Shown: positions 22,379 to 31,754 of the stretch, piece by piece
Layout: each line of letters starts with the position of its first letter
Position numbering within the stretch: position 1 is the first letter of the stretch
Assembly: GCA_020853025.1 (NCBI GenBank)
Contig: JADYZP010000062.1
Coordinates: 50,477-114,476, forward strand
Direction of reading: 5' to 3'
Length of the DNA stretch: 64,000 bases
Origin: Burkholderiales bacterium
Lineage (GTDB): Bacteria > Pseudomonadota > Gammaproteobacteria > Burkholderiales > Casimicrobiaceae
Program-made: the position numbers and the translations under genes
The notes under the pieces: model-generated
What the model saw: only the letters and a program-made list of their open reading frames with translations
What the model was told of the DNA's origin: nothing
The model's database searches: none

Positions 22379-22382
22379 CTAA
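22358..22382 (-). promoter_or_regulatory. Candidate type-1 IscR binding site
   Basis: The minus-strand 25-mer TTAGTTGACTAAATCGTTCG followed by GGTAT matches the E. coli type-1 IscR consensus (as I recall it: ATASYYGACTRWWWYAGTCRRSTAT) at 22 of 25 positions. It covers the -35 box and spacer of the iscR promoter, the position expected for repression by cluster-loaded IscR. Confidence 0.7.
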
Positions 22383-22395
22383 ATCCACGGGAAGT

Positions 22396-23151
22396 TCAAC
22401 GGACCCACTTGTCGATCTGCTGCGGGTCGAAGCGCTCGGCCGTAGCCTTGGCGTCCCCGCAGTCGACGCCGTCGCGCTGCAGCAAGCCGACCAGCCGGTT
22501 GAAGCGCTCGTCGGTCGCGGCAGCATGATCGAGCAACTGGTGGATCGCCTGCACCAGCGGATCGTTCATGTCGGCGGCTATTGCGTACGCGGAGAAACCG
22601 AGCTTGCTGGCCTGCGCTTCACGCCTTTGCTGGTCGTCCTCGGTCACGATGCGTGCCGGGATGCCCACCGCCGTCGCACCCGGCGGGACGTCCCGCACGA
22701 CCACCGCGTTGGACCCAATCTTCGCGCCATCGCCGATCTGGATCGGGCCGAGAATCTTCGCGCCGGCGCCGATCACCACGCCCCGCGCCAATGTCGGATG
22801 CCGTTTGCCGTGATTCCAGGAAGTGCCGCCCAAGGTAACCCCGTGATAGAGCGTGCAGTCGTCGCCGATCTCCGCGGTCTCGCCGATCACCACACCCATG
22901 CCGTGGTCGATGAAGACGCGGCGCCCGATGATGGCGCCCGGGTGGATCTCGATGCCGGTGAACCAGCGGCTCCAGTGCGCGAGCCACCGTGCGAGCCAAC
23001 GCAATCCCATCCGCCACAACGGATGCGGCGCCAGGCGATGCCAGACCAGCGCGTGCAGCCCGGGATAGCAGGTGAGCACCTCCCAGCGACTGCGGGCAGC
23101 AGGATCACGGTCGAAAACGACCGCGATATCTTCGCGAAGTCGTGTGAACAT
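22396..23151 (-). CDS. cysE: Serine O-acetyltransferase
   Basis: Makes O-acetylserine from serine and acetyl-CoA for cysteine synthesis. The real start is [20 protein letters not shown] at 23151 (251 residues). The left-handed beta-helix hexapeptide repeats are evident ([31 protein letters not shown]), with the CysE signature [17 protein letters not shown]. The C-terminal tail extends beyond the helix. cysE immediately upstream of iscR is a frequent proteobacterial pairing that links sulfur supply to Fe-S assembly. Confidence 0.93.
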   Translation of the reverse strand: MFTRLREDIAVVFDRDPAARSRWEVLTCYPGLHALVWHRLAPHPLWRMGLRWLARWLAHWSRWFTGIEIHPGAIIGRRVFIDHGMGVVIGETAEIGDDCTLYHGVTLGGTSWNHGKRHPTLARGVVIGAGAKILGPIQIGDGAKIGSNAVVVRDVPPGATAVGIPARIVTEDDQQRREAQASKLGFSAYAIAADMNDPLVQAIHQLLDHAAATDERFNRLVGLLQRDGVDCGDAKATAERFDPQQIDKWVR

Positions 23152-23221
23152 ATCGGCTATTCTGGCCTTTCCGATGAATTTGCTCAACGATTGCCGCGGC
23201 GCCTTTGGCCGAACAGAAACG

Positions 23222-23235
23222 GTATTCCAGAATAC
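23222..23235. promoter_or_regulatory. Short palindrome GTATTC-CA-GAATAC in the cysE/TRAP intergenic region
   Basis: A perfect 6-bp inverted repeat with a 2-bp spacer in the 165-bp divergent gap, about 80 bp before the solute-binding protein gene. It could be an operator for a small homodimeric regulator, but no promoter elements are clear enough to place it. Confidence 0.3.
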
Positions 23236-23316
23236 GACTTTGCTAAACTCGACACTGTTGCTCGACGTCAAGACGGCGCCCAGCCGCACTCGTCGGCGTT
23301 GCGCAGGAGGAAAGCC

Positions 23317-24351
23317 ATGCGTGTCCCGTTCAGATTCGCCGCCATCGCGCTGGCCGCCGCGGCCATCGCCAACACCGCTCTGGCGCAGGAGGTCGTGCTC
23401 AAGGTGCATCACTTCTGGCCGCCGGGGGCGATGCCACCATCGACGATCCTCACGCCGTGGTGCGACAAGATCGCAAAGGAATCCGGCAACCGGATGAAAT
23501 GCCAGATCTATCCGGCGATGCAACTCGGCGGCACGCCGTCGAACCTGATCGACCAGGCGAAGGACGGCGTCGCCGACATCGTCTGGACGCTGCCTGGCTA
23601 TACGGCCGGACGCTTTCCGATGATGGAAGTCTTCGAACTGCCGTTCATGTCGAGCAGCGCCGAGGCGACCAGCCAGGCCACGTGGGACTACTACACGCGC
23701 TACGCGCACAAGGAATTTCCGGGGATCAAGGCGCTCGCGGTCAACGTCCACGACAACGGCTATGTCCACACCAATCCGCGGCAGGTGAAGGTGATGGCCG
23801 ACTTCAAGGGACTGCGGATGCGCGCGCCGACGCGGCAGACCAACAAAATGCTGGCGGCCCTAGGCGCGGCGCCCGTCGCGATGCCGCTGCCGGCGCTGGC
23901 CGAGGCGATCAGCAAGGGTGTGGTCGACGGCTACCTGCTGCCGTGGGAAGTGATTCCGTCGATCAAGGCACATGAACTCACCAAGTACACGAGCGAGACC
24001 GACCCCAAGTCGCGCGCGCTGTACACGGCGGTATTCATTCTGGCAATGAACCAGGCGAAGTACGACGGTCTGCCGCCGGATCTCAAGAAGATCATCGACG
24101 CCAACTCCGGCGCATCGCTGTCGAAATCGATGGGCAGGCAGTGGGACGCGTCCGCGCCGCCGGCGCGCAAGCTCGCTGTCGATCGCGGCAACACCTTCTA
24201 CGTGATCCCGGCCTCGGAACTCGCGAACTGGGAAAAGGCCACGGCAAACCTTGCCGAGGAATGGGTCAAGGACGTGTCTGCCCGGGGCAACGACGGCGCG
24301 ATGCTGCTGCGGACCGCACGTGAGCTGATCGCGAAGTACGAGAAGAAGTGA
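23317..24351 (+). CDS. TRAP-type transporter periplasmic solute-binding protein
   Basis: DctP-family extracytoplasmic receptor for a carboxylate-type ligand. The start [20 protein letters not shown] at 23317 gives a signal peptide cleaved after LAQ, with AGGAGG 6-7 bp upstream; the track's 22525 start is antisense to cysE. Family features include [33 protein letters not shown], where the binding arginine lies, and [13 protein letters not shown]. No membrane subunits (DctQ/DctM) are adjacent, so it must work with a remote permease or as an orphan receptor. The ligand is unknown. Confidence 0.9.
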   Translation: MRVPFRFAAIALAAAAIANTALAQEVVLKVHHFWPPGAMPPSTILTPWCDKIAKESGNRMKCQIYPAMQLGGTPSNLIDQAKDGVADIVWTLPGYTAGRFPMMEVFELPFMSSSAEATSQATWDYYTRYAHKEFPGIKALAVNVHDNGYVHTNPRQVKVMADFKGLRMRAPTRQTNKMLAALGAAPVAMPLPALAEAISKGVVDGYLLPWEVIPSIKAHELTKYTSETDPKSRALYTAVFILAMNQAKYDGLPPDLKKIIDANSGASLSKSMGRQWDASAPPARKLAVDRGNTFYVIPASELANWEKATANLAEEWVKDVSARGNDGAMLLRTARELIAKYEKK

Positions 24352-24689
24352 CGAGGTGCCGACCGGGTACCGCGCGGCTGCCTGGCCGGCTGGCGATTGC
24401 CGCGCTGATGGCCACCATCCTCGCCGTGACGGGACACGCGCAAACCGCGCCGGTGCCCGGTAAACGGTGCATGAACGCGATGCGGAAGATCGATCGCGAA
24501 AGCGCGGAGATCGCGGCCAACGCCGAGCGCATCGCGCGCGATCGCGACGCGCGAGCCGTCTGTTCGTCGCGTCGCGCCTGCGCGCGGCTGGATGGCACGA
24601 TCGATGACGCCGAACGCAAGCAGGCACGGCGCGAGTTGCGCCTTGCCCGCTTCCGGGAGGAAGCCAGCGCAGCCTGCGGGACGAAGTGA
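24348..24689 (+). CDS. Small secreted Cys-containing protein, unknown
   Basis: A 113-residue ORF whose GTG start overlaps the stop of the TRAP receptor. A signal-like segment (GRLAIAALMATILAVTGHAQ) precedes a highly charged helical part with four cysteines (GKRCMNAM, AVCSSRRACAR, AACGTK). It may form disulfides in the periplasm. No family is recognised; the coupling to the upstream gene and the balanced composition support a real gene. Confidence 0.5.
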   Translation: MTRCRPGTARLPGRLAIAALMATILAVTGHAQTAPVPGKRCMNAMRKIDRESAEIAANAERIARDRDARAVCSSRRACARLDGTIDDAERKQARRELRLARFREEASAACGTK

Positions 24690-24730
24690 TCAGCGAGGCA
24701 TGATCGCCACGTCGATGAGCCTTGACACGC

Positions 24731-25516
24731 TCAACGCCGCAGACCGCGTGCGACGAACTGGTCGACACGCGCCAGGATGCCACGCAGGATGTTCACCTCC
24801 TCGCGCTCGAGGTCGGCGCGGCCGAACAGCCGGCGCAGTCGCGGCATCAGTTGCCGCGGCCGCGCCGGATCGAGAAAGCGCAGCGCCGCCAGAGTGCTCG
24901 CCGCATGCGCGTAGAGCGCTTCGACCTCGTCGTGCGATGCGCCGGCGAAGCGCGGCGCCGCCCACACGCGGTTTGCTCCGGCCGCGACGCGCACTTCGTA
25001 GGCGGCCACCTGTACGGCCGCGGCCAGGTTGAGCGACGAAAATTCGGGGTTGGCGGGTATCGTCGCCGCCGCCGCGCATTGCCTGAGTTCGTCGTTGGAC
25101 AGCCCCGACATCTCGGTGCCGAAGACGAAGGCAACGTCGCCGTCGACCGTGTGCTGCAGCGCCTCGCACGCCGCGTCGCGCAGCGCCAGCGCGCGACCGG
25201 CGAAGGCGCGCGGTCGTGCCGACAGGCCAACGGCCCACGCGCAGCCGGCGAGCGCTTGCGAGAGTGTGGAAACCACGCGCGCGTCGGCAAGAACTTCCGT
25301 CGCGCCGGTGGCGCGCGCCGTCGCCTGCGGATCGGGAAAATGTTCCGGCGCGACCAGAATCAGCTGCGCGAGTCCCATCGTGTGCATCGCGCGCGCGGCC
25401 GCGCCGATGTTGCCCGGATGCGTGGTGCGGACGAGGACGATGCGCACTTGGGCGAGCGCGGCGGCGCTGCAGGAACCGGGATCGAGGGCTTCGGGGGACA
25501 AGGGGAGGGCAGGCAA
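24731..25516 (-). CDS. trmJ: tRNA (cytidine/uridine-2'-O-)-methyltransferase TrmJ-like
   Basis: SPOUT-class methyltransferase that modifies ribose 32 of tRNAs. Motifs: VRIVLVRTTHPGNIGAAARAM at the start of the fold (quoted in part), the SAM-knot segments FVFGTEMSGLSNDEL and PEFSSLNLAAAVQV. The start is uncertain: a TTG at 25516 gives 261 residues, and a GTG at 25447 begins directly at VRIVLV; the track's ATG at 25759 would run deep into suhB. It is divergent from suhB, as often seen in betaproteobacteria. Confidence 0.88.
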   Translation of the reverse strand: MPALPLSPEALDPGSCSAAALAQVRIVLVRTTHPGNIGAAARAMHTMGLAQLILVAPEHFPDPQATARATGATEVLADARVVSTLSQALAGCAWAVGLSARPRAFAGRALALRDAACEALQHTVDGDVAFVFGTEMSGLSNDELRQCAAAATIPANPEFSSLNLAAAVQVAAYEVRVAAGANRVWAAPRFAGASHDEVEALYAHAASTLAALRFLDPARPRQLMPRLRRLFGRADLEREEVNILRGILARVDQFVARGLRR

Positions 25517-25598
25517 GTGGATGCGCGTAAAATAGCCTGAATTCGCTCCCCTGACACGCGCGGCGAGCAGCAGCGTCCGCCGCATCCTTCCCGTCATC

Positions 25599-26432
25599 AT
25601 GCATCCGATGCTCACGACGGCCGTGAAGGCCGCACGCCGCGCCGGCAACATCATCAACCGCGGCGCCCGCGATCTCGATCTGCTCACCGTCACCGCCAAG
25701 GGTCCCAAGGACTTCGTCAGCGAGATCGACCGCGGGGCGGAGGCGGCGATCGTCGACACGCTGCTCGCCGCCTATCCGGATCACGCCATTCTCGCCGAAG
25801 AGGGTACGAAAAAGGGCGAAAACCAGGAGGCCGACTACGTCTGGATCATCGACCCGCTCGACGGCACGACGAACTTCCTGCACGGCTTTCCTCAATACTG
25901 CGTATCGATCGCGCTCGCGCACAAGAACGTCGTCCAGCAGGGTGTCATCTACGACCCCGTACGCAACGACCTCTTCACTGCGACCCGGGGCCGCGGCGCG
26001 TTCCTCAACGACCGCCGGATGCGTGTGTCACGGCGCACGCACCTGCGCGACTGCCTGATCGGCACCGGCTTCCCGTTTCGCGACGGCACCTACCTCGACA
26101 CCTACCTGGCGATGATGAAGTCGATGATCACGCACACGGCGGGGCTGCGCCGGCCGGGTGCGGCCGCGCTCGACCTGGCTTACGTCGCGGCGGGCTTCTA
26201 CGACGGCTTCTGGGAAGTCGGATTGAATCCGTGGGACGTTGCTGCGGGCAGCCTGCTGGTGCTGGAAGCGGGCGGCCTGATCGGCGACTTGGGCGGCGAC
26301 GGCAACTATCTGTTCGGCGGCCAGGTCGTCGCCGCCAACCCCAAGGTCTTCGCGCAGATGGTGTCGGTGCTGCAACCTTACCGGGCGGACATGGAACGCC
26401 ACCGGTCGTCGGCCCTCACCGCGAAAACCTGA
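25599..26432 (+). CDS. suhB: Inositol-1-monophosphatase family protein SuhB
   Basis: Mg-dependent phosphatase of the inositol monophosphatase family; in E. coli SuhB also binds RNA polymerase/NusG during rRNA transcription. The 277 residues show the metal-site motifs [25 protein letters not shown] and [17 protein letters not shown]. The start is [16 protein letters not shown]. It lies divergent to trmJ. Confidence 0.93.
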   Translation: MHPMLTTAVKAARRAGNIINRGARDLDLLTVTAKGPKDFVSEIDRGAEAAIVDTLLAAYPDHAILAEEGTKKGENQEADYVWIIDPLDGTTNFLHGFPQYCVSIALAHKNVVQQGVIYDPVRNDLFTATRGRGAFLNDRRMRVSRRTHLRDCLIGTGFPFRDGTYLDTYLAMMKSMITHTAGLRRPGAAALDLAYVAAGFYDGFWEVGLNPWDVAAGSLLVLEAGGLIGDLGGDGNYLFGGQVVAANPKVFAQMVSVLQPYRADMERHRSSALTAKT

Positions 26433-26570
26433 CCTCCTGTCCGGTGACCGCTGGCGCAGCCGCCCGCTGTCGGCGTATGCTGACGGCATAGTCTGGAATC
26501 GCCGCTGGCACTGGCATTGCTTCGCCCTGCAAGACCTCGCCACCGGTACCGAAAATTGGGAGCTCGTGCA

Positions 26571-28715
26571 ATGCCGTGGTCCGCCTGCCGTCGTATCCAG
26601 CTCGTCGTCTGCGCCGCCCTGGCGCTGGCTTATGCGCTGCCTGCTGCAGCCGAAGACGTCGCCAAGCTGCGTGTGATGCTGCATCCTTATGCCGCGGCGC
26701 CGGGCGAGTTTCCCGAGCAGGCGCGCGCGCAACTCGAAGCGCTGGCCGGCACGACGCTGACGCTGGTTGGAACCACGCGTACCGGCGCGCTGGAACTCGC
26801 GCTGCCGGCGCCACTGCCGGAAGAGGACGCCAAGTTGCTGGTGCGGCAGTTGCGCGTCGACCGCAGCGTCCTCTGGGCCGAGGTCGTGCCCGGCGCAGGA
26901 ATCGAGCGCAAGTCCACCGTCATCGATCCGTATTCGGATGGATCGGGGCGGCGGCTGATGGTGCGCCTGAAGAACGGCGTCACACCCGATTGGACGCCGC
27001 TGCTCGGACGCCTGGGCGCGCGCATCGGCATGCCGCTCAAGCTGGAGCGCCAGATCGGCAGCATCTCGGTACTTTCGGTGAGCTTCGATCAATCGGCGTC
27101 GACGCTTGCGCAATTCGCGCAGTTGCTGCAGGAGGATCCGGAAGTTCAGTACGCCGACCCCGTGAAGCGCGCGTACCCGAAGGCGGCGCCGAACGATCCC
27201 TTGTATCCGCGCCAGTGGCCGCTGCATGGTGCGCAGGGCGGCATCAATCTGGAGACCGCCTGGACGCTGCAACCGAATGCGACCGGCATCACGGTGGCGG
27301 TGATCGATACCGGCATCCTGCCGCACCCCGATCTCGTCGACCGCGTGCTGCCCGGCTACGATTTCATTTCCGACCCCGGTCGCGCGCGTGACGGTAACGA
27401 ACGCGATCCCGATCCGCGCGATGAAGGCGACTGGAGTGATGGCAACTGCGGCGCCAAGTACGACAGCTTCTTCCATGGTCTGTTCGTCGCGGGTCTCATC
27501 GGCGCCAACACCAACAACGATATCGGCATCGCCGGCGTTGCCGACGGTGTGCGTATCCTGCCGGTGCGCGTGCTCGGCGCCTGCGGCGGCACCTTCGAGG
27601 ACGTTTTGGAGGGAATGCTGTGGGCGTCCGGCGTGCCGATTGCGGGGGTGCCGAAGAACACGACGCCCGCGCGGGTCCTCAACTTGAGCCTGGGCGGATT
27701 CGGCGCCTGCGACCAGGCGCTCCAGGAAGCGATCGACGATGCGCTGGCCATGGGTTCCGTGGTCGTCGTGTCGGCGGGCAACGAGACGCGCAACGTGTCG
27801 GACTTCACTCCGGCCAATTGCAGCGGCGTGATCGCGGTCGGAGCCCACGACGCGCAGGGCGGCCTCACCAGCTACTCGAACTACGGCCGGCGCATCGATC
27901 TCACGGCACCGGGCGGCACCCTCCCGCTGACCGATCTGATCGTCTCCTTGTCCAACAACGGCACGACCGTGCCGCAGGACCCGGACTACGGGTATGCGGC
28001 GGGAACCAGCTTCTCGGCGCCGCTCGTTTCCGGCACTGCCGCTCTCATGCTCGCGCGCGATCCGCTGCTGACCAGCGGCCGGGTCTTTGACATCATCACC
28101 GGAACCACGCGCAATTTTCCGGTCGGATCGAAGTGCACGGTACCCAATCTGTGTGGCTCGGGGATGTTGGACTCGGGTGCTGCCATCGGCAGCACGATCC
28201 CCGGCGGATCGCCGCCGCCCTACGCCTACCGCGTCGTCGAGTACTACCGCGCCGACATCGATCATTACTTCATCACAGCGGACCCGGCTGAGGCGCATTT
28301 CATCGATACCTTCCTGCGCGGCATTTTCGAGCGGACGGGACTGTATTTCTACGCGTACCTGAACCCCGACGTCGCGCCGCCGGGCGCACAATCGGTATGC
28401 CGCTTCTACGCGAGCTCCGCCGTGCAGATCAATTCGCACTACTACTCGGCCGATCTCGACGAGTGTCTGGCCGTACTGTTCAACTGGGCAGGCATCTGGG
28501 AGTTGGAGACCGCGACGGCGTTCTACGTCCAGGTTCCCGACAGCCATGGCAACTGCCCGCCGAAGACGCTGCCGGTCTACCGCTTTTTCAACAACCGGCG
28601 CGACGCCAACCATCGCTACACGGTCGACCTTTCGGTGCGGCGGGAAATGCTCAATCGGGCGTGGACGCCGGAAGGCGCAGGCCCGACCAGCATCGCGTTC
28701 TGCTCGGCCGTCTGA
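26571..28715 (+). CDS. Secreted subtilisin-like serine protease with C-terminal DUF5648-type domain
   Basis: 714 residues from the ATG at 26571, which has GGGAG 8 bp upstream. Order: signal peptide (residues 1-25, cleaved after AAA), a ~190-residue propeptide region, then the peptidase S8 domain with Asp in VAVIDTGI, His in FHGLFVAGLIG and Ser in AAGTSFSAPLVSG. The His motif is unusual: the common second His (HGTHVAG) is replaced by Phe. After a GGSPPP linker, a ~160-residue C-terminal domain has aromatic repeats (EYYRADIDHYFIT, YRFFNNRRDANHRYT) typical of DUF5648-like modules, probably for surface or carbohydrate binding. Substrate unknown. Confidence 0.88.
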   Translation: MPWSACRRIQLVVCAALALAYALPAAAEDVAKLRVMLHPYAAAPGEFPEQARAQLEALAGTTLTLVGTTRTGALELALPAPLPEEDAKLLVRQLRVDRSVLWAEVVPGAGIERKSTVIDPYSDGSGRRLMVRLKNGVTPDWTPLLGRLGARIGMPLKLERQIGSISVLSVSFDQSASTLAQFAQLLQEDPEVQYADPVKRAYPKAAPNDPLYPRQWPLHGAQGGINLETAWTLQPNATGITVAVIDTGILPHPDLVDRVLPGYDFISDPGRARDGNERDPDPRDEGDWSDGNCGAKYDSFFHGLFVAGLIGANTNNDIGIAGVADGVRILPVRVLGACGGTFEDVLEGMLWASGVPIAGVPKNTTPARVLNLSLGGFGACDQALQEAIDDALAMGSVVVVSAGNETRNVSDFTPANCSGVIAVGAHDAQGGLTSYSNYGRRIDLTAPGGTLPLTDLIVSLSNNGTTVPQDPDYGYAAGTSFSAPLVSGTAALMLARDPLLTSGRVFDIITGTTRNFPVGSKCTVPNLCGSGMLDSGAAIGSTIPGGSPPPYAYRVVEYYRADIDHYFITADPAEAHFIDTFLRGIFERTGLYFYAYLNPDVAPPGAQSVCRFYASSAVQINSHYYSADLDECLAVLFNWAGIWELETATAFYVQVPDSHGNCPPKTLPVYRFFNNRRDANHRYTVDLSVRREMLNRAWTPEGAGPTSIAFCSAV

Positions 28716-28754
28716 ACGCCACGAGTCGCGCGGCCGCCGACGGCGTGCCGCCGG

Positions 28755-29828
28755 TCACGGCGGCGCATCGGCGCGCGAACCGCCCGCCGGCACCGCCCAT
28801 TCCTTGACCAGCGCGAAGCCGAGCGCCAGCAGCACCGGGCCCAGGAACACGCCGATGAACCCGAAGGCGAACACGCCGCCGAAAACGCCGAGCATCACGA
28901 GGATGAACGGCAAGTCGCTGCCGCGGCTGATGATCATCGGCTTCAGCACATTGTCGACGGATGAGACGACAAGCGCACCCCAGATCAGCAGGAAGATGCC
29001 CCAGGCGGTCTCGCCTTCCGAAAAGATAAGCCAGAGGCCCGTCGGAATCCACACCAGCGGTGGACCGATCGGTACCGGCGACAGGAAGAAGGTCACCAGG
29101 CCCAGCAGCGGCGCCGCCCTGACGCCGACGATGTAGAGGCCGATCGCCATCAGCACCCCCTGTGCCAGCGCGGTGCCGAGAATGCCGTAGACGACGGCGC
29201 GGGTGGTCGCCGACGCCACCTCGAGCATATGCAGTCCGCGTTCCGGCGCGATCCGGGTCACGGCATCGCGCACGCGGGCCATGATCGCCTCGCCGTCGCG
29301 GTACAAGAAAAAGGCGATCATCACCGACAGCGTCAGCTGCAACAGGCCCTCGCCGACCACGGCACCACCCTTGAACACGAACTGCCGCAGCGGATCCACG
29401 AAGCGCTTGAGTTCGGCGAACAGCGCCGAGCCGTCGTGCGCGATGCCGGTCCAATACGTCGCGACGCTTTCGCCGACCAGCGGTACTGCGGCGACCCAAG
29501 CCGGTGGATCCGGCAAGCCGCCTTCGGCCACCGCGCGCGCAAAGGTTGCCAGCCGCTCGGCGTTTTCCGCAAGCGTGGAACCGACAATGACAAAAGGCGC
29601 AACGACCACCGTCAGGATCAGCAGCGTCATCAGCGTGGCGGCGAGTCCTGATCGTTTCCAGCGCCGCGCCAGCCAATCGTGCAGCGGCCAGGTCGTTGCC
29701 ACCAGAATCGCCGCCCAGACGATCGCGGAAATGAATGGCTGCAGGACCAGGAACACGCCGATGACGAGCACGGCGAGCACGATCACCGTAATCATCCGGT
29801 CGATACGCGAAGGGGTCGTTGCTTGCAT
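28755..29828 (-). CDS. AI-2E family membrane transporter (YdiK-like)
   Basis: A 357-residue polytopic membrane protein. An N-terminal helix pair (ITVIVLAVLVIGVFLVL, AIVWAAILVATTWPL) is followed by a membrane-spanning block, a charged periplasmic/cytosolic loop, and a conserved C-terminal group with the PIGPPLVW signature and GIFLLIWGALVV. This is the AI-2E transporter/permease family; actual substrates are unproven for most members. It converges on the protease gene and lies downstream of glgC on the same strand. Confidence 0.87.
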   Translation of the reverse strand: MQATTPSRIDRMITVIVLAVLVIGVFLVLQPFISAIVWAAILVATTWPLHDWLARRWKRSGLAATLMTLLILTVVVAPFVIVGSTLAENAERLATFARAVAEGGLPDPPAWVAAVPLVGESVATYWTGIAHDGSALFAELKRFVDPLRQFVFKGGAVVGEGLLQLTLSVMIAFFLYRDGEAIMARVRDAVTRIAPERGLHMLEVASATTRAVVYGILGTALAQGVLMAIGLYIVGVRAAPLLGLVTFFLSPVPIGPPLVWIPTGLWLIFSEGETAWGIFLLIWGALVVSSVDNVLKPMIISRGSDLPFILVMLGVFGGVFAFGFIGVFLGPVLLALGFALVKEWAVPAGGSRADAPP

Positions 29829-29964
29829 GCGCTAGGCCAGCGTGATGGCCGGGCGAGTCTAGCATGCAGGTCACGACCGACCGGCGCTGTCAGCCGGGTT
29901 GCAAACCCGCGGCATTGTGGGGGCGGTCGTCTCGCGCACTACCGCCGTGCCCTGCTTCGCCGGT

Positions 29965-31320
29965 TCAGACAGCGAGCCGCACCATGGTTGCGACATCGTC
30001 GCCGCCCTCCGGCGCGTCCTGCAAATACGCGGAAATCATTTCGGCGCCGACACCGGCACCGCGATTGAGCTGCCCCAGCATCTCCGGTGTCACCAGCGTG
30101 ACCCCGCGGCGGGTGACGCGAAAGCCGCGCGCGCGGTCGGCGTCCGCATCGACGCCCGCGCAGAAGCCATCGGGCAATTGGCAATGGGAATCGATCACCG
30201 CCCGGCGCAGGATCACGCCGCGTCCGACGCAGACGTCGGGCAGTACGGCCGAGTCCTCGATGACCGAGTCGACCTCCACGCGAACCTTGGAGAACAACAC
30301 CGAACGGCGCACCGTCGCGCCGGAGACGATGCAGCCGCTGGCGACGAGCGAGTCCGCGGCGATGCCGTGCCGGTCGGCAAAGTCGAAGACGAACTTGGCC
30401 GGCGGCAGCTGCGGTGGCAGGCTCAGGATCGGCCAGGCGTCGTCGTAGAGATTGAGCTCGGGCATGACCTTGGTCAGATCCATGTTCGCTTCCCAGTACG
30501 CGTCGATCGTGCCCACGTCGCGCCAATAGGGGCGATCGCCGACCATGTTGACGCAGCTGCGCGCGAAGCGGTGCGCGTGCACGGTGCCGTGGGCCACCGC
30601 CCACGGCACGATGTCGCGGCCGAAATCGTGCGTCGAATCCGGGTCCGCGGCATCGCGGGTGAGTTGCTCGATCAGGTAGTCGGCGTCGAACAGGTAGATG
30701 CCCATGCTCGCCAACGCATGCGCGGGTCGCTCCGGCACCGGCCGCGGTTCGGCCGGCTTTTCGTGGAAGGCGACGACGCGATCGTGGTCGTCGATGCTCA
30801 TCACCCCGAAGTCCGAGGCCTCATCCAGTGGGACCTCGACGCAGGCAACGGTGAGCCGTGCGCCGCGCTCGACGTGTTCCTGCAGCATGACCGCATAGTC
30901 CATCTTGTAGATATGATCGCCGCCCAGCACCAGCACGTACTTGGGCCGCGCGTCGCGAAGGATGCCCATGTTCTGCCAGACCGCATTGGCCGTACCGCTG
31001 TACCAGCGCGCGCCGTACTGCTGCTGCGCAGGCACCACGTCGACGAATTCGCCCAATGTGGTGGCGAGAAAGCTCCAGCCGCGCTCGATGTGCCGGATCA
31101 GGCTTTGCGCCTTGTATTGCGTGAGCACGCCAATGCGGCGGAAATTCGAATTGACGCAGTTGGACAATGCGAAATCGATGATTCTGAGCTTGCCCGCGAA
31201 CGGCACCGCCGGCTTGGCCCGCCAGGACGTGAGCTCGTGCAGACGGCTGCCCCGCCCTCCGGCGAGCACGATGGCGTAGGCCTGGTGGGTCAGATGGGTC
31301 TTGGCGTCAGGCGACCTCAT
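29965..31320 (-). CDS. glgC: Glucose-1-phosphate adenylyltransferase
   Basis: Makes ADP-glucose, the donor for glycogen synthesis. The start MRSPDAKTHLTHQAYAIVLA at 31320 has AGGAGG 7 bp upstream; the track's 31503 start is too long. The N-terminal nucleotidyltransferase has LAGGRGSRLHELTSWRAKPAVP (in part), VLGGDHIYKMDY and FHEKP; the C-terminal half is a beta-helix with hexapeptide repeats. Length 451 is slightly above the E. coli enzyme. No glgA, glgB or glgP is in the window, so the pathway partners are elsewhere. Confidence 0.94.
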   Translation of the reverse strand: MRSPDAKTHLTHQAYAIVLAGGRGSRLHELTSWRAKPAVPFAGKLRIIDFALSNCVNSNFRRIGVLTQYKAQSLIRHIERGWSFLATTLGEFVDVVPAQQQYGARWYSGTANAVWQNMGILRDARPKYVLVLGGDHIYKMDYAVMLQEHVERGARLTVACVEVPLDEASDFGVMSIDDHDRVVAFHEKPAEPRPVPERPAHALASMGIYLFDADYLIEQLTRDAADPDSTHDFGRDIVPWAVAHGTVHAHRFARSCVNMVGDRPYWRDVGTIDAYWEANMDLTKVMPELNLYDDAWPILSLPPQLPPAKFVFDFADRHGIAADSLVASGCIVSGATVRRSVLFSKVRVEVDSVIEDSAVLPDVCVGRGVILRRAVIDSHCQLPDGFCAGVDADADRARGFRVTRRGVTLVTPEMLGQLNRGAGVGAEMISAYLQDAPEGGDDVATMVRLAV

Positions 31321-31616
31321 GGCGTTCCTCCTGTCATCGTGCGCTCCAAAGCCACGATGAACCTTCGGTGCCAGGACCTTCTTGTGCGGGGTCAATCCAC
31401 CGTGCGAAATTTGACAGCGGGGCCGCGATTTGCGGAGCTTTGTTCCCTTCGGCGCGCGCCGTGCGGGCAGGGCGACGCGTCGACGCGTACGTGATCTGCG
31501 CAAACCGCAAGGTCCGTGACGGGTGTGCCGGGTCCCGGAATGGCATGGCCGGGACCGAAATCGAACAGGCGAGGGGATAAGACAGGTGCCACAGATCGCG
31601 GCGGAGCAAGGGAAGA
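31321..31616. other. Host flank between glgC and the integrated element
   Basis: About 300 bp with no supportable gene. It contains the glgC leader (ribosome site at 31326-31332) and ends at the distal att repeat. ORFs in the track here are low-quality shadows. No clear glgC promoter was found. Confidence 0.35.
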
Positions 31617-31630
31617 TGGCGGAGAGCGAG
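31617..31630 (-). repeat. attL: distal copy of the tRNA-Ser 3' end
   Basis: The 14 bases TGGCGGAGAGCGAG are identical to 38889-38902. On the minus strand they read CTCGCTCTCCGCCA, the acceptor strand, discriminator and CCA of tRNA-Ser. Identity stops at both edges, as expected for a recombination core. Confidence 0.75.
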
Positions 31631-31667
31631 TCCGCGTTCTGACGACATTACAACGCATTCCATCTCG

Positions 31668-31754
31668 TTTCAAACGCGCTCATTTTCATAGGGGAAACCG
31701 ATCATTTCGTGGCATCAAAATCCTTTCAAACATTTTCTTGTCATTTCGTTTCAC
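31668..31754. repeat. Cluster of short direct repeats inside attL (possible integrase arm sites)
   Basis: An AT-rich stretch with TTTCAAAC at 31668-31675 and 31724-31731, TCATTTCGT at 31702-31710 and 31741-31749, and CATTTTC at 31681-31687 and 31731-31737. Such short repeats between a tRNA-type core and the int gene resemble arm-type integrase/excisionase sites. This is inference from position and repetition only. Confidence 0.4.
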
